A DNA stretch of 64,000 nt from Clostridium ragsdalei P11 (lineage in GTDB: Bacteria; Bacillota; Clostridia; Clostridiales; Clostridiaceae). How positions within the stretch are numbered: the first letter of the stretch is position 1; the number at the start of each line of letters is the position of its first letter. Under the pieces are notes generated by a model. That model had not been told where the DNA came from. It saw nothing but the letters and a program-made list of their open reading frames with translations, and ran no database searches. Both the position numbers and the translations under genes were made by a program. This document shows, in pieces, positions 33,914-42,569 of the stretch. The DNA lies in NCBI RefSeq assembly GCF_001675165.1, contig NZ_LROS01000055.1, positions 62,001-126,000 of the forward strand, given 5' to 3'.

Positions 33914-36900
33914 ATGGCAGAAGATAAAATGTATAAAATTTTAAGATTAAAACTAAAGAATTGTAAGAGAATGGTTAATAAAGAAGGAAAGCAAACAGGT
34001 GTAGAAATTAGAATTAATGAGAATAAGTTAAAGAAGTCATTTACATTAGTAAAAGAACCTGAAACAATTAGAATTATTAAAATTTTAGCACCTGATAGAA
34101 ATAGTCAAGATTTGAGTGGATTTACTTATGTTAAAGATTTAATTACTATGTCAGTTAATATTGATAAATATAGAGATATTATAAAATCTGATTCTGGATT
34201 GGTTAATATAATATTTACACGAAAACCGAAGCTAAATTATAAAAAATTTAACGGCAAAATTAAAAATAATAAGTTTAATCGTACACGCAATAAATCTTTA
34301 GAAAAATACAAATATAATATGGATATAGAATATAAAAATGAATTGTTTAAAAGGTTAATGGCTAGTTCAGGTAACGTTAGGAATAAAAAAGTGGTATTTA
34401 TAAGAGAAGGATTATTTGATAAGATGAATAAAATTCTATTGTGCGGTCTTCCAGAAGATATGGAGCATCCTGCATTTAGTAAATTTAATTCTTATTATGC
34501 TATGGCTTCTACAGACAGTACACCAGTTATAACTCCCAATTTTGTTGTTATAGATGATTATGCAAGGAAAATTGAAGAAGTTTTTGATTATGTTAAAGAA
34601 AAGGAGAAAGTAAATAATAAAGATAATTATGAAATTGAAGAAGGTACTGAAAAAAGTAAAATTGAAATAACTCCTTTTGATGGTGCGGGATTGGTTGATG
34701 TACGTTTAGCTGAACAGTGGAAGGAAAATTTAGGACTTGATTATTTACCCTCTAGTTGGCAATTTAGAGCTATCCCAGGGATTAAAGGCAATGTATATAC
34801 TTTTGATTTGAAGAAGTTTGCAAAGGAATTCAAAAGCGAAATTAAAGACGTATTTGGACATACATGGGACTTATTTAAAGATAATATTAGCATGATTCTG
34901 ACTAAGAGCCAGTTTAAATTTTATAAGCAGTATGATGAAAATTTTGGTCAAGAAGAAGCTTTTACAATATGGAAAAGTAACTTTGATAAAGAATTACATG
35001 GATATAAAAGGACGTTTAATATATCTAAATATTCAGAAAAAAATTTAAAGCATGAAGTTTTATTGAGTTATCAACCAATTCAATCATTAGAATTATCAGA
35101 CGATGATATTAAAAATTTATGCAGTAGAACGGCTAAAAAGATTAAAGAGATAAGTACGGATGTAAATGAATTTTTAAAGTATAGAGGTGTAATTAATTCT
35201 CAAGAAAATGAAATAGGAGAACTTATATGTCAGAAAAGGATACCTCCATATTATAAGGCATTAAATGAAAATAAAGATTTATTTTATGATAATTATATTC
35301 AACAAAAAATCAAAGAGGATATAAAAGGTTTTAAAAAAAGAACACTTAAAGGATGTATTTTTGTGCCAGGTAATTATCAAACTTTAATACCAGATGTGTT
35401 TGCACTAGCACAATATGCTTTTGGACTAGAAGTTACAGGTGGATTAAAAGCTAATACAATATATTCTAAATATTGGGTTAATGAGTATATAAATTATTTT
35501 ACTAAAAAATTAAATGATAAAAAAGAAAATATGAAATGTGGATATGATTATAATAAATATTTATCAATGAAAGAAAAACTTAAAGAATTAAATATGAAGA
35601 TTGATGTTATAAGATTTCCTCATGTTAGCAATGAGCATTTTCCAGTTACCGTTGTAGAGCAACCTAATGACTATTACAAATATATGACTGAAGGAATAGT
35701 TACTTCTATGTATGATAGTTTAGCTTTACATATTGGGGGAGCTGACTATGATAACGACCATGTACTTAGTACAAATGATAAAACACTTGTAAGATGTTCA
35801 GTAGAGCAAAAAACAAATACTATAGTCCCAATATCATTAAAAGATCAAGAAAATGATGAAAATAAGATGCATAAAATAACTGATATGGATGAAATAATAG
35901 ATACAGATATTAGGGGTATGAGCAATAATATAGGAAAAGCCGTAAATAAAATAACTAAGTTATGGAGTGTAGTTCCTAAAGATGATAATGAAAGAACTAA
36001 AGTAAGAAGATATATTAAAATTATGAGTGTTGTATGCAGTAAAATAATAGATTTTGCGAAAACTGGTAAAGCTGCAACTATCCCTTGTGAAATTGAAGAA
36101 TATTTAAAAAATATTCAAAAGCCATATTTTCAAAGATATATATACAACCATGAAGTTAGTAGAGAAAAAATAATGAATGAAAATAGAGAGCTATATGGTG
36201 AAGATAAGAAGTTTATATTTTCTGATACCAATTGTGTAATGAATAGATTATGTCACTATATGGAAAAGGAAATAGCTAATATAGATGATGAATTAAAAAA
36301 GAATAAAGAAGAACAACTTGAAGAAAAAGCAGAAGATATTACTTGTTTCTATAGTGAGGAAAATACAGAGCAATTTAAAGATAAAAAATATGATAATAGT
36401 GTGTCATACACAAAATATATAAAACCTTTGTTAAAAGATTTAAAGAAAGAATATGATGAAATATCTAAGTATAATAGTCAGGAAAATAATAATATATTTT
36501 GTAGCAGCGATATAAAACAAGAACACGATGATAGATATAAAATATTTTATACTTATGCAAAGATGGAACTGATGAATATTTTAGAACATAAAGAATTAAA
36601 ATTGACTAAAGAAAAGTTACTTGATTTTATTGTATTTGCTTTTTACAGAGATAAGGATTTTAATAAATTAGATAAATCTCTATTATGGAATTGTTTTGGT
36701 AGTGAACTATCTCGCAGGATAAAAGGAAAATCTCTTGTAGTAAAAAAATCTAAATTAGGTTATGAAGATAGAAAAGAGAAAATATCAAAACTTAAGAAGA
36801 TCAATAATAAAAAGAATAAAATTTATATTAGTATATTTAAGAATGAAGAAAAAGATAAACAAGTAGAAATTTTTGATAGTGAATTAGATGTTTTCAAAAA

Positions 36901-37234
36901 TATAGGAAATAAAGATGAAAGAAATCTTCTTAAAGCATTATATATTATAAGCAAATTCAATAAGGTCTTTAAGGGAGAATTTTGTTTTGAAATTGAGCAA
37001 AATAAGAAGGGTGCAATTACTAAAATACATATATGTAAGTTGGCAGATATTGATAGTAGAAAATATTTTGATATATTAAAAAAAGTTATTATTAATCACA
37101 ATGATATTATTACTGTAGAACATAGTACAGATTTTTCAAAAATTATTTGTAAATTTAAAAGAGGCAAATTCAAAGAGGAAGGTCAGAGTAAGAAATATAT
37201 GGATATTAATGAATGTAGAAATAGGTTTAAATAG
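33914..37234 (+). CDS. Candidate single-chain RNA polymerase (YonO/QDE-1 class)
   Basis: The 1106-residue protein contains LALHIGGADYDNDHVLST, with metal-binding-type Asp 611, 613 and 615. The context (RFPH about 45 residues before, then a short helix and a DxDxD loop) mirrors the catalytic beta-prime element of RNA polymerases (R.P.LH ... ADFDGDQ) and the DLDGD/DYDGD loop of the double-psi barrel in QDE-1 and SPbeta YonO. A first barrel may include KGCIFVPGNYQTLIPDVF (about 475 to 493). YonO is a single-subunit DNA-dependent RNA polymerase that transcribes late phage genes. Here the middle Gly of the loop is Asn. It lies after partition genes and before the replication and tape-measure block. 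Alternative: a DNA-binding protein with a fortuitous acidic triad. Confidence 0.65.
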   Translation: MAEDKMYKILRLKLKNCKRMVNKEGKQTGVEIRINENKLKKSFTLVKEPETIRIIKILAPDRNSQDLSGFTYVKDLITMSVNIDKYRDIIKSDSGLVNIIFTRKPKLNYKKFNGKIKNNKFNRTRNKSLEKYKYNMDIEYKNELFKRLMASSGNVRNKKVVFIREGLFDKMNKILLCGLPEDMEHPAFSKFNSYYAMASTDSTPVITPNFVVIDDYARKIEEVFDYVKEKEKVNNKDNYEIEEGTEKSKIEITPFDGAGLVDVRLAEQWKENLGLDYLPSSWQFRAIPGIKGNVYTFDLKKFAKEFKSEIKDVFGHTWDLFKDNISMILTKSQFKFYKQYDENFGQEEAFTIWKSNFDKELHGYKRTFNISKYSEKNLKHEVLLSYQPIQSLELSDDDIKNLCSRTAKKIKEISTDVNEFLKYRGVINSQENEIGELICQKRIPPYYKALNENKDLFYDNYIQQKIKEDIKGFKKRTLKGCIFVPGNYQTLIPDVFALAQYAFGLEVTGGLKANTIYSKYWVNEYINYFTKKLNDKKENMKCGYDYNKYLSMKEKLKELNMKIDVIRFPHVSNEHFPVTVVEQPNDYYKYMTEGIVTSMYDSLALHIGGADYDNDHVLSTNDKTLVRCSVEQKTNTIVPISLKDQENDENKMHKITDMDEIIDTDIRGMSNNIGKAVNKITKLWSVVPKDDNERTKVRRYIKIMSVVCSKIIDFAKTGKAATIPCEIEEYLKNIQKPYFQRYIYNHEVSREKIMNENRELYGEDKKFIFSDTNCVMNRLCHYMEKEIANIDDELKKNKEEQLEEKAEDITCFYSEENTEQFKDKKYDNSVSYTKYIKPLLKDLKKEYDEISKYNSQENNNIFCSSDIKQEHDDRYKIFYTYAKMELMNILEHKELKLTKEKLLDFIVFAFYRDKDFNKLDKSLLWNCFGSELSRRIKGKSLVVKKSKLGYEDRKEKISKLKKINNKKNKIYISIFKNEEKDKQVEIFDSELDVFKNIGNKDERNLLKALYIISKFNKVFKGEFCFEIEQNKKGAITKIHICKLADIDSRKYFDILKKVIINHNDIITVEHSTDFSKIICKFKRGKFKEEGQSKKYMDINECRNRFK

Positions 37235-37455
37235 TACCCTAAAAAACGTTGGAATGTAAAACTTAAACAAGCCCTTTAATATTAGGGGTTTGATGGGATA
37301 TTTGCAAATATTACTATAGGAGATAGGTACACCCTATACTATCAATATTATACACCTATAATTATATAATATCAAGTGATTTTGTACTTTTATTTTTTTA
37401 CAACTAAAAATAGATATGAATTCTAAGAAAATAAGTAAATGAGAGGTGATGAAAA
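37235..37455. promoter_or_regulatory. Post-polymerase intergenic region with inverted repeats
   Basis: This 221-base gap has CAAGCCC/GGGTTTG (near 37268 to 37292) as a possible terminator and a cluster of short inverted repeats around ATAGGTACACCCTATACTAT (about 37324 to 37343) and TATACACCTATAATTATATA. It is a good place to look for a recognition site of the polymerase-like protein. No gene is present. Confidence 0.35.
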
Positions 37456-37671
37456 GTGCTAAAAAATGAGCTTATAAAACAAATTAAATATTTAAAAAAT
37501 TTCAAGGGTATAACGTATACTTGGATTGGTAAACAGGTAGGGCTTACAGGAACACAAGTATCACATTTTATAGGTGGAGGTTATTTGTCTAAAGAAAAAG
37601 CAAATAATTTAAATGAGTTTATTGAAGGATTTTTATATGAAATAAACTCAATAAATAAAAAATTAAATTAA
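37456..37671 (+). CDS. Small helix-turn-helix-like protein
   Basis: The 71-residue product (GTG start, AGGTGA site) has a Cro/C1-like stretch (GITYTWIGKQVGLTGTQVSH, recognition helix near residues 28 to 40). It is probably a small DNA-binding regulator at the start of the next rightward gene run. Confidence 0.6.
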   Translation: MLKNELIKQIKYLKNFKGITYTWIGKQVGLTGTQVSHFIGGGYLSKEKANNLNEFIEGFLYEINSINKKLN

Positions 37672-37685
37672 GGAGAGTGAACATT

Positions 37686-38003
37686 TTGAAGTTAGAAGAA
37701 AAAAGAAAAGCAAGAGAAGAAGAATTAAAAAAGAAGCCGACAGATGAATTATATGATTATGTTTTTAAGAAAAAGTATACTGAAAGCCAACTGGATTTAT
37801 ATTTTGACATAATTGAAAATCAAAAATACTTTATTAATGAACTAAACAATGTTTGCAATGAAGAAAATAAGATGATAAGAGATATTTTTGATGCTAAACA
37901 TTGTCAGGATAATATACTTGAAGCTGAAGCAAAAGCCGAAAATATTCAAGCAAAATTGCAAGAGATTTCGAATGAAATGAATAACAGAGAAGGAGAGGAA
38001 TAA
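37686..38003 (+). CDS. Hypothetical coiled-coil protein
   Basis: The likely start is TTG at 37686, nine bases after AGGAG; a GTG at 37677 overlaps the site. The product of about 105 residues is charged and helical (EEKRKAREEELKKKPTDELY). It overlaps nothing and is followed after two bases by another TTG-started gene. No family recognised. Confidence 0.5.
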   Translation: MKLEEKRKAREEELKKKPTDELYDYVFKKKYTESQLDLYFDIIENQKYFINELNNVCNEENKMIRDIFDAKHCQDNILEAEAKAENIQAKLQEISNEMNNREGEE

Positions 38004-38005
38004 TT

Positions 38006-38578
38006 TTGAAAATAAGTGATTTTAATCAGGATAGAGAACTTCAATTTTACATTGATAAACAAGGTAAGGAACAATCAAAAATAGTGGAACCTGGATTAAT
38101 AGGTAAAATTAAATTTCATACTTTAAGTAAAGAACTACTAAATAAAGTAAGTGCTGTAATTAATACGGGGAAAGCAATTGAATATGATGAGTTGACTTAT
38201 AAGGTAATTCCCATAATTACTAATGTAGAAATGGATATATCACTTCAGGATTTTAAAGCATTATTAAGTTTGCCACCCAACAACCTATTTATCCAATTTA
38301 TAGATCAGATTAACAATCAGTTTATAAATTTAGTTCAAAGAGTCAATAAATTTAAACAAGATATAAGCAAGGTAAATAATGAAATTAATGAAAGTATCAA
38401 GAATTTACCAAAAGATATTAAAGATAAAGTTGAGGAAGCACAAATGACTGATGAGGATAAACTTAAAAAGTTGGAACAATTATATTCTGAAGAAAAAGAT
38501 TCTAAAAAGAAGCATGATCTATTATTGCAAGTAGCTAAGTTGCAGCTTCTCATAGAAAATAAAGATAAAAAAGAATAA
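38006..38578 (+). CDS. Hypothetical protein, tail-chaperone-like size
   Basis: The 190-residue acidic protein starts at a TTG after GGAGAGG. It has an N-terminal alpha/beta part and long coiled C-terminal helices (DEDKLKKLEQLYSEEKDSKK). Size and position allow a phage assembly or chaperone-like role, but no motif confirms this. Confidence 0.5.
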   Translation: MKISDFNQDRELQFYIDKQGKEQSKIVEPGLIGKIKFHTLSKELLNKVSAVINTGKAIEYDELTYKVIPIITNVEMDISLQDFKALLSLPPNNLFIQFIDQINNQFINLVQRVNKFKQDISKVNNEINESIKNLPKDIKDKVEEAQMTDEDKLKKLEQLYSEEKDSKKKHDLLLQVAKLQLLIENKDKKE

Positions 38579-38599
38579 CTTATGGAAGGAAGAAATTAT

Positions 38600-38830
38600 A
38601 TGAAAAATTATGGTACATATGATTTAAATGGTAATAATGCAATTTTTGAAGATAAGAATGGTAATACATTAAATATTAGAACAAAACATGCAAAAGGAGA
38701 TGATTGGATATCTATTGATGAAGCAGAAAAATTAGCATACTGGGCTATTAAAAATGGAAATCCAAAGGGATACAATCTACTGGAGATAGTTACTAAATCA
38801 CGAATTAAATATAATTGTAAAAAGAAATAA
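38600..38830 (+). CDS. Small hypothetical protein
   Basis: The ATG at 38600 follows GGAAGGA; the frame from 38582 lacks a site. The 76-residue product has a central DDWISIDEAEKLAYWAIKNG stretch. A further 22-codon frame (38880 to 38948, AGGAGG site) and a hairpin ATCTACTCT/AGAGTAGAT (38948 to 38970) lie behind it. No function assigned. Confidence 0.5.
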   Translation: MKNYGTYDLNGNNAIFEDKNGNTLNIRTKHAKGDDWISIDEAEKLAYWAIKNGNPKGYNLLEIVTKSRIKYNCKKK

Positions 38831-38879
38831 AAGGATCTTAGTTTAAGGATTATAAAGATTATAGGAGGTTTTGGAGTAA

Positions 38880-38948
38880 TGAGAGATATTAGAGGAAGTA
38901 CAAAATTGAAATATGAAAGGGATGAAAAGATGGGAAATAATACATAAA
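38880..38948 (+). CDS. Very small peptide gene followed by hairpin
   Basis: A 22-codon frame starts at ATG 38880 directly after ATAGGAGG and encodes the charged peptide MRDIRGSTKLKYERDEKMGN plus two residues. The stop overlaps a 9-bp hairpin, ATCTACTCT with AGAGTAGAT (38948 to 38970), with a third repeat arm GAGAGTAGAT behind it. This could be a leader peptide with attenuator or simply a small gene; evidence is the ribosome site alone. Confidence 0.3.
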
Positions 38949-39061
38949 TCTACTCTTCTTTAGAGTAGATGAGAGTAGATTTAAGAAATAATATATAACT
39001 AAGAAAAAATTATGAGTAAAATACAGAAGAGTTAGAGAATGTAATATATTCCTTAACGAAA

Positions 39062-39829
39062 ATGAACAAATACATAGAACAAATACCTAAATGGTGGACT
39101 GAAGAAGGTGAGTATGACCTTTGTCTTTCGGATGATATTGACAGTTTAATGTCTTGTTATTATTTATCTTTATATAAAAAATGGAATATTAAATATTTTT
39201 ATGATTTTTATAAAACATATAAAAGCAAAGATTATACAGGTGATAAATTAATCGGTGTAGACATGGATATTTTAAAAGGTCGTTGTCTTGGAAACCACGT
39301 AGTCTACAATGATAATGAAAATTGTATTAATTTGAATAGGTTTGCAGGAATTGGATTTACAAACTATACAAAGAAATTTGCTGGAAACAGCATTATCACT
39401 GTCTTATCATTATTAAATATCAGTGCAGATAATTTTACACAGGAGCAATTAGAAATATTATTAGCAATAGATACCATGTTCAAAAGCTATTATTTTGATA
39501 AAGACATAGCAAAATACTACATAAGCGATGTCCTAGGTTATCCACAATTAATCCATATACTAGAAAAACATACACAAGAATATTTTTATAGGATAATGGA
39601 TGAATACTCTTTGTATTCAGATATTAAATGCAAAGATGGATACCTACATACAAATATAAAACTAAAAGAATTAAAAAAAATATTTAATATTCGTTTAGAA
39701 CTCCCTAAGCAGGAGTTTTTTGTTTGCCAAGAATTCAAACAAGGCAAAGGAATACCAATAAATAATACAAATTTATTTAGTTTTGCACGTACATATCGGA
39801 ACAGTGGTATATACAGCTACTACATATAA
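39062..39829 (+). CDS. Hypothetical protein, possible DHH-like phosphoesterase
   Basis: The 255-residue protein has DLCLSDDIDSLMSCYYLSL near residue 18, GVDMDILKGR and GNHVVYND near 65 to 82. The order Asp-rich motif, VD.D and N/D-H resembles DHH phosphoesterases (RecJ-like), but the key DHH triad reads GNH, so activity is doubtful. The ribosome site is weak, so an upstream non-ATG start is possible. No strong claim. Confidence 0.4.
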   Translation: MNKYIEQIPKWWTEEGEYDLCLSDDIDSLMSCYYLSLYKKWNIKYFYDFYKTYKSKDYTGDKLIGVDMDILKGRCLGNHVVYNDNENCINLNRFAGIGFTNYTKKFAGNSIITVLSLLNISADNFTQEQLEILLAIDTMFKSYYFDKDIAKYYISDVLGYPQLIHILEKHTQEYFYRIMDEYSLYSDIKCKDGYLHTNIKLKELKKIFNIRLELPKQEFFVCQEFKQGKGIPINNTNLFSFARTYRNSGIYSYYI

Positions 39830-39870
39830 AATTTAAATTAAAATATAGAAAAAGGAGAGATTTATATATT

Positions 39871-40386
39871 ATGAAAAAGAAATTAAATGATGTATTACAA
39901 AATATGATGGGTGCTATAAATATAGGACAGCAGATTTATCTAGGAGAAGAAGGTTTAGATGTAACTGAATTATCACAAAACAACGGATATATTGTATTGA
40001 AAATAACAGATGGTGAGGACAAATACCAGTATACATATAAATTAAAGCAAGACGATACAGAGGAAACAATTATTCGTGGCCTTATTGATTCAGTATATCA
40101 GCAGAATTTGTTGCCCCTAAAACGTGAAATAAAGAAAGCAAAAAAATATCTCAATAGGAAAATACAAGAAATATATCAATGTGAATATAAACTGGAAAAT
40201 TTACGAAACAACCAAGATTATGATCTAGTGAAAAAATCACAATTATTGGCTGAAGAAGATGTAATCAATCATGAGATATATCTTAAATATAGAGAATTAG
40301 ATTCAAATAAAGTTGATATGGAACAATTTAGCATATATAAAAACATATTATTTGAATCTCTTAAGGAATTAAAGAGGGCTGCATAA
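39871..40386 (+). CDS. Hypothetical coiled-coil protein
   Basis: The 171-residue product (AAGGAGAG site) is mostly helical with charged heptads (KREIKKAKKYLNRKIQEIYQ). It may be a structural or adaptor protein. It precedes a 62-residue gene and the helicase. Confidence 0.5.
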   Translation: MKKKLNDVLQNMMGAINIGQQIYLGEEGLDVTELSQNNGYIVLKITDGEDKYQYTYKLKQDDTEETIIRGLIDSVYQQNLLPLKREIKKAKKYLNRKIQEIYQCEYKLENLRNNQDYDLVKKSQLLAEEDVINHEIYLKYRELDSNKVDMEQFSIYKNILFESLKELKRAA

Positions 40387-40471
40387 ATACATATAAAGGA
40401 ATAAGGATATTGGAGGGGGATGGCCAATAGATAAAGGTTATTCTCCTCTAGTACATAAGGAGATGATTTTA

Positions 40472-40660
40472 ATGAATGCAACTTATAACATACAGAAAAA
40501 ATATATGGCTCAAGCAATGAGCTATTTGGGATATAGATATTATAAATTCAATACAGAAAATGGAGTTATCTATTCATTTGAAAGAACTCCAGAATTTATG
40601 GATGCATTGCATGAACTGGTTAATTTAAAGAAAAATTATGGAAATAAGTATGAAGGATAA
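40472..40660 (+). CDS. Small hypothetical protein upstream of helicase
   Basis: The ATG at 40472 follows AAGGAG; an ATG three codons earlier overlaps the site. The 62-residue product is aromatic-rich (YLGYRYYKFNTENGVIYSFE). Unknown function; 22 bases before the helicase gene and probably cotranscribed. Confidence 0.5.
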   Translation: MNATYNIQKKYMAQAMSYLGYRYYKFNTENGVIYSFERTPEFMDALHELVNLKKNYGNKYEG

Positions 40661-40682
40661 ATTACGAAAGGGTGTATAGATT

Positions 40683-42209
40683 ATGAAAACAATAACTGAT
40701 TTAGTAAAAGAAGATTATAAAAACTGGAAATTTGGACAAGGTGCAATTATATTAGATGGTGCTACAGGTAGCGGAAAAACGTCCTTTATACTAAATACCT
40801 TAGCAAAATATTTGCAATCAAGAAATGAAAGAATTTTATATTTAGTTAGTAGAAAAAAATTGCAGGATGATTTATTAAGATTTGTAGATAATTTAGATTT
40901 AGATGATACCATATACGTTACTACATATCAATCAATTCAAACAAGATTAATAAAGCATAAACCGCTTCAGTATAATTATAAATATATTGTTTATGATGAA
41001 TGCCATTATTTCACATCAGATGGCTGGAACCGCTATACTGATAAAATATTTGATTTTTTTAAAATGGAACAAAATAGTGCTGTCAATATATTTATGTCTG
41101 GTACTGGAGAAAATATATTTAATTGGTTAAAAAATAAAGGATTTACTACTAGAAAAGAAAACATATATACTATTCCATATAACTATGATTATGTTGAAAA
41201 AGTAGTATTTTATTATGATGATAGTACAGTTGAAGACATATTTAATAATTTAAAGGATAACGAAAAATGCATATATTTCAGTAAAACATTAGATAGAGCT
41301 AAAAAATTGTTTGATAAATATAAGAATAAAGCAAATTTTATTTGTAGCAGGTTTTGTAGATATAGAAAATACAATCAGGATTGTATAAAAACCTATAGTA
41401 GGGATTTAATAACTTTTGAAAAACCTATATTAATTACTACTACAGCACTAGATGTTGGAGTATCCCTTATAGATAGAAATATCAAATACATAATAACTGA
41501 CTTAAATAATATAGACCAGTTACAACAATGTTTAGGAAGAAAAAGGATTATTGATACTACAGATACCTGTATATTTTATATTAAAAATCATAGTAAAAAA
41601 AGTTTGAATGGTTCTATACGTACAATTAAAAATGCAGTACTGGAAGATGCTAATAAATATTACTATGACCGAGAAAATTTTGTTAAAGATCATACTAGAG
41701 ACATAGAAAACAACCCTTGCTTCTATTATGCTAGACCAGAAGAAATTGATAATACTCAAGAACAGAATAGTAAAGCAGGAAATTTAATGTTTAATTATTA
41801 TACATATATTTACTATTTGATACAGCTTAAGAATTTAAAGAAAGCGGAAAAGATTGGATTTGATGAATTTGTATTAGAACACTTAGGTTCAACTATTAGA
41901 AAAATTGAATATCTTGAAGAAATTGAAAAACAACAGAAACAAGATGAATTATTAGTGTATTTAGATAGTATTGTAGGTGAGAGATTATTTAAAGATAAGC
42001 AAAAAGAATTAATTAAATTAATAGGATTAAAAGATAGTAGAGGTAGGATACAAAAATCTATTAAACAATTTAATGCTTATTTTGAAGCAAATAAGATGGA
42101 TTATATTATTAAAAGTAAGAGAGTTAAAGTTGAAGGAAAATTACATACTGTATGGATAATTGGTAAAATTGATTATGATAATAGCAGCGGTATCAAAAAT
42201 GTGGAGTGA
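40683..42209 (+). CDS. Superfamily 2 DNA/RNA helicase
   Basis: The 508-residue protein has Walker A G26-ATGSGK-T33, motif II DECH (105 to 108), motif III-like SGTGENIF, motif V TTTALDVGVSLIDR and motif VI QLQQCLGRKR. This is a phage-type SF2 helicase, probably for element replication. The C-terminal 200 residues are helical without further known domains. A strong nested hairpin (42186 to 42248) overlaps its 3' end and probably terminates transcription. Confidence 0.8.
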   Translation: MKTITDLVKEDYKNWKFGQGAIILDGATGSGKTSFILNTLAKYLQSRNERILYLVSRKKLQDDLLRFVDNLDLDDTIYVTTYQSIQTRLIKHKPLQYNYKYIVYDECHYFTSDGWNRYTDKIFDFFKMEQNSAVNIFMSGTGENIFNWLKNKGFTTRKENIYTIPYNYDYVEKVVFYYDDSTVEDIFNNLKDNEKCIYFSKTLDRAKKLFDKYKNKANFICSRFCRYRKYNQDCIKTYSRDLITFEKPILITTTALDVGVSLIDRNIKYIITDLNNIDQLQQCLGRKRIIDTTDTCIFYIKNHSKKSLNGSIRTIKNAVLEDANKYYYDRENFVKDHTRDIENNPCFYYARPEEIDNTQEQNSKAGNLMFNYYTYIYYLIQLKNLKKAEKIGFDEFVLEHLGSTIRKIEYLEEIEKQQKQDELLVYLDSIVGERLFKDKQKELIKLIGLKDSRGRIQKSIKQFNAYFEANKMDYIIKSKRVKVEGKLHTVWIIGKIDYDNSSGIKNVE

Positions 42210-42248
42210 CCTATATTATATAGGATAATCCACAAAAGTGATACCGCT
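42186..42248 (+). terminator. Nested hairpin terminating the helicase unit
   Basis: AGCGGTATCA (42186 to 42195) pairs with TGATACCGCT (42239 to 42248); inside, GTGGA pairs with TCCAC and CTATAT with ATATAG. The outer 10-bp stem is followed by TTTAATAT. It begins inside the helicase stop region. Confidence 0.6.
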
Positions 42249-42300
42249 TTAATATAGCTTTAAATAATCAAAATAGATTTAAAAAAATAAAAAATAATCT

Positions 42301-42488
42301 ATATGGAGGACGCTAGTCCGACAAAAGGTGAATTGCGGTTCTTTGCAATTTACCTTTGCTCTTGATCTTCAACTCAATATAAAAATAATATTTATTATTG
42401 TCTCCGACGGTTTTTTCGATTTATTAAACTTTATTCAAGTTCCACGCCTTTAAGGGCGTTCCACTTTCACAAAGATTTAATAAATCGA
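42301..42488 (+). ncRNA. Structured RNA upstream of HEPN/nuclease gene pair
   Basis: Helices: AAAGGTGAATTGC 42324 to 42336 with GCAATTTACCTTT 42345 to 42357 (13 bp with one wobble); GGAGGAC 42306 to 42312 with GTCTCC 42400 to 42405; TCGATTTATTAAA 42416 to 42428 with TTTAATAAATCGA 42476 to 42488 (perfect 13 bp), enclosing ACGCC/GGCGT (42444 to 42459) flanked by a GTTCCAC direct repeat. There is no coding frame. It could be a regulatory RNA, a non-coding component of the defence-like genes behind it, or their attenuated leader. Confidence 0.65.
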
Positions 42489-42508
42489 GGATAGAATTTT
42501 TTGATTTT

Positions 42509-42552
42509 TATAGAAAATTACACTAATATTATATGTGTAAATATTTTCTATA
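42509..42552 (+). promoter_or_regulatory. Inverted repeat just before the HEPN gene
   Basis: TATAGAAAAT (42509 to 42518) pairs with ATTTTCTATA (42543 to 42552), and the inner TACAC with GTGTA. It ends 17 bases before the start codon and may act as an operator, as an RNA hairpin controlling translation, or as a protein-bound promoter element. Confidence 0.55.
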
Positions 42553-42569
42553 ATAGATGGAGATGAATT

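Noticed and set aside
42301-42569. Retron msr/msd
   Set aside because: The stem-rich RNA precedes a gene with HEPN motif; no reverse transcriptase motifs (such as YADD) are present nearby.
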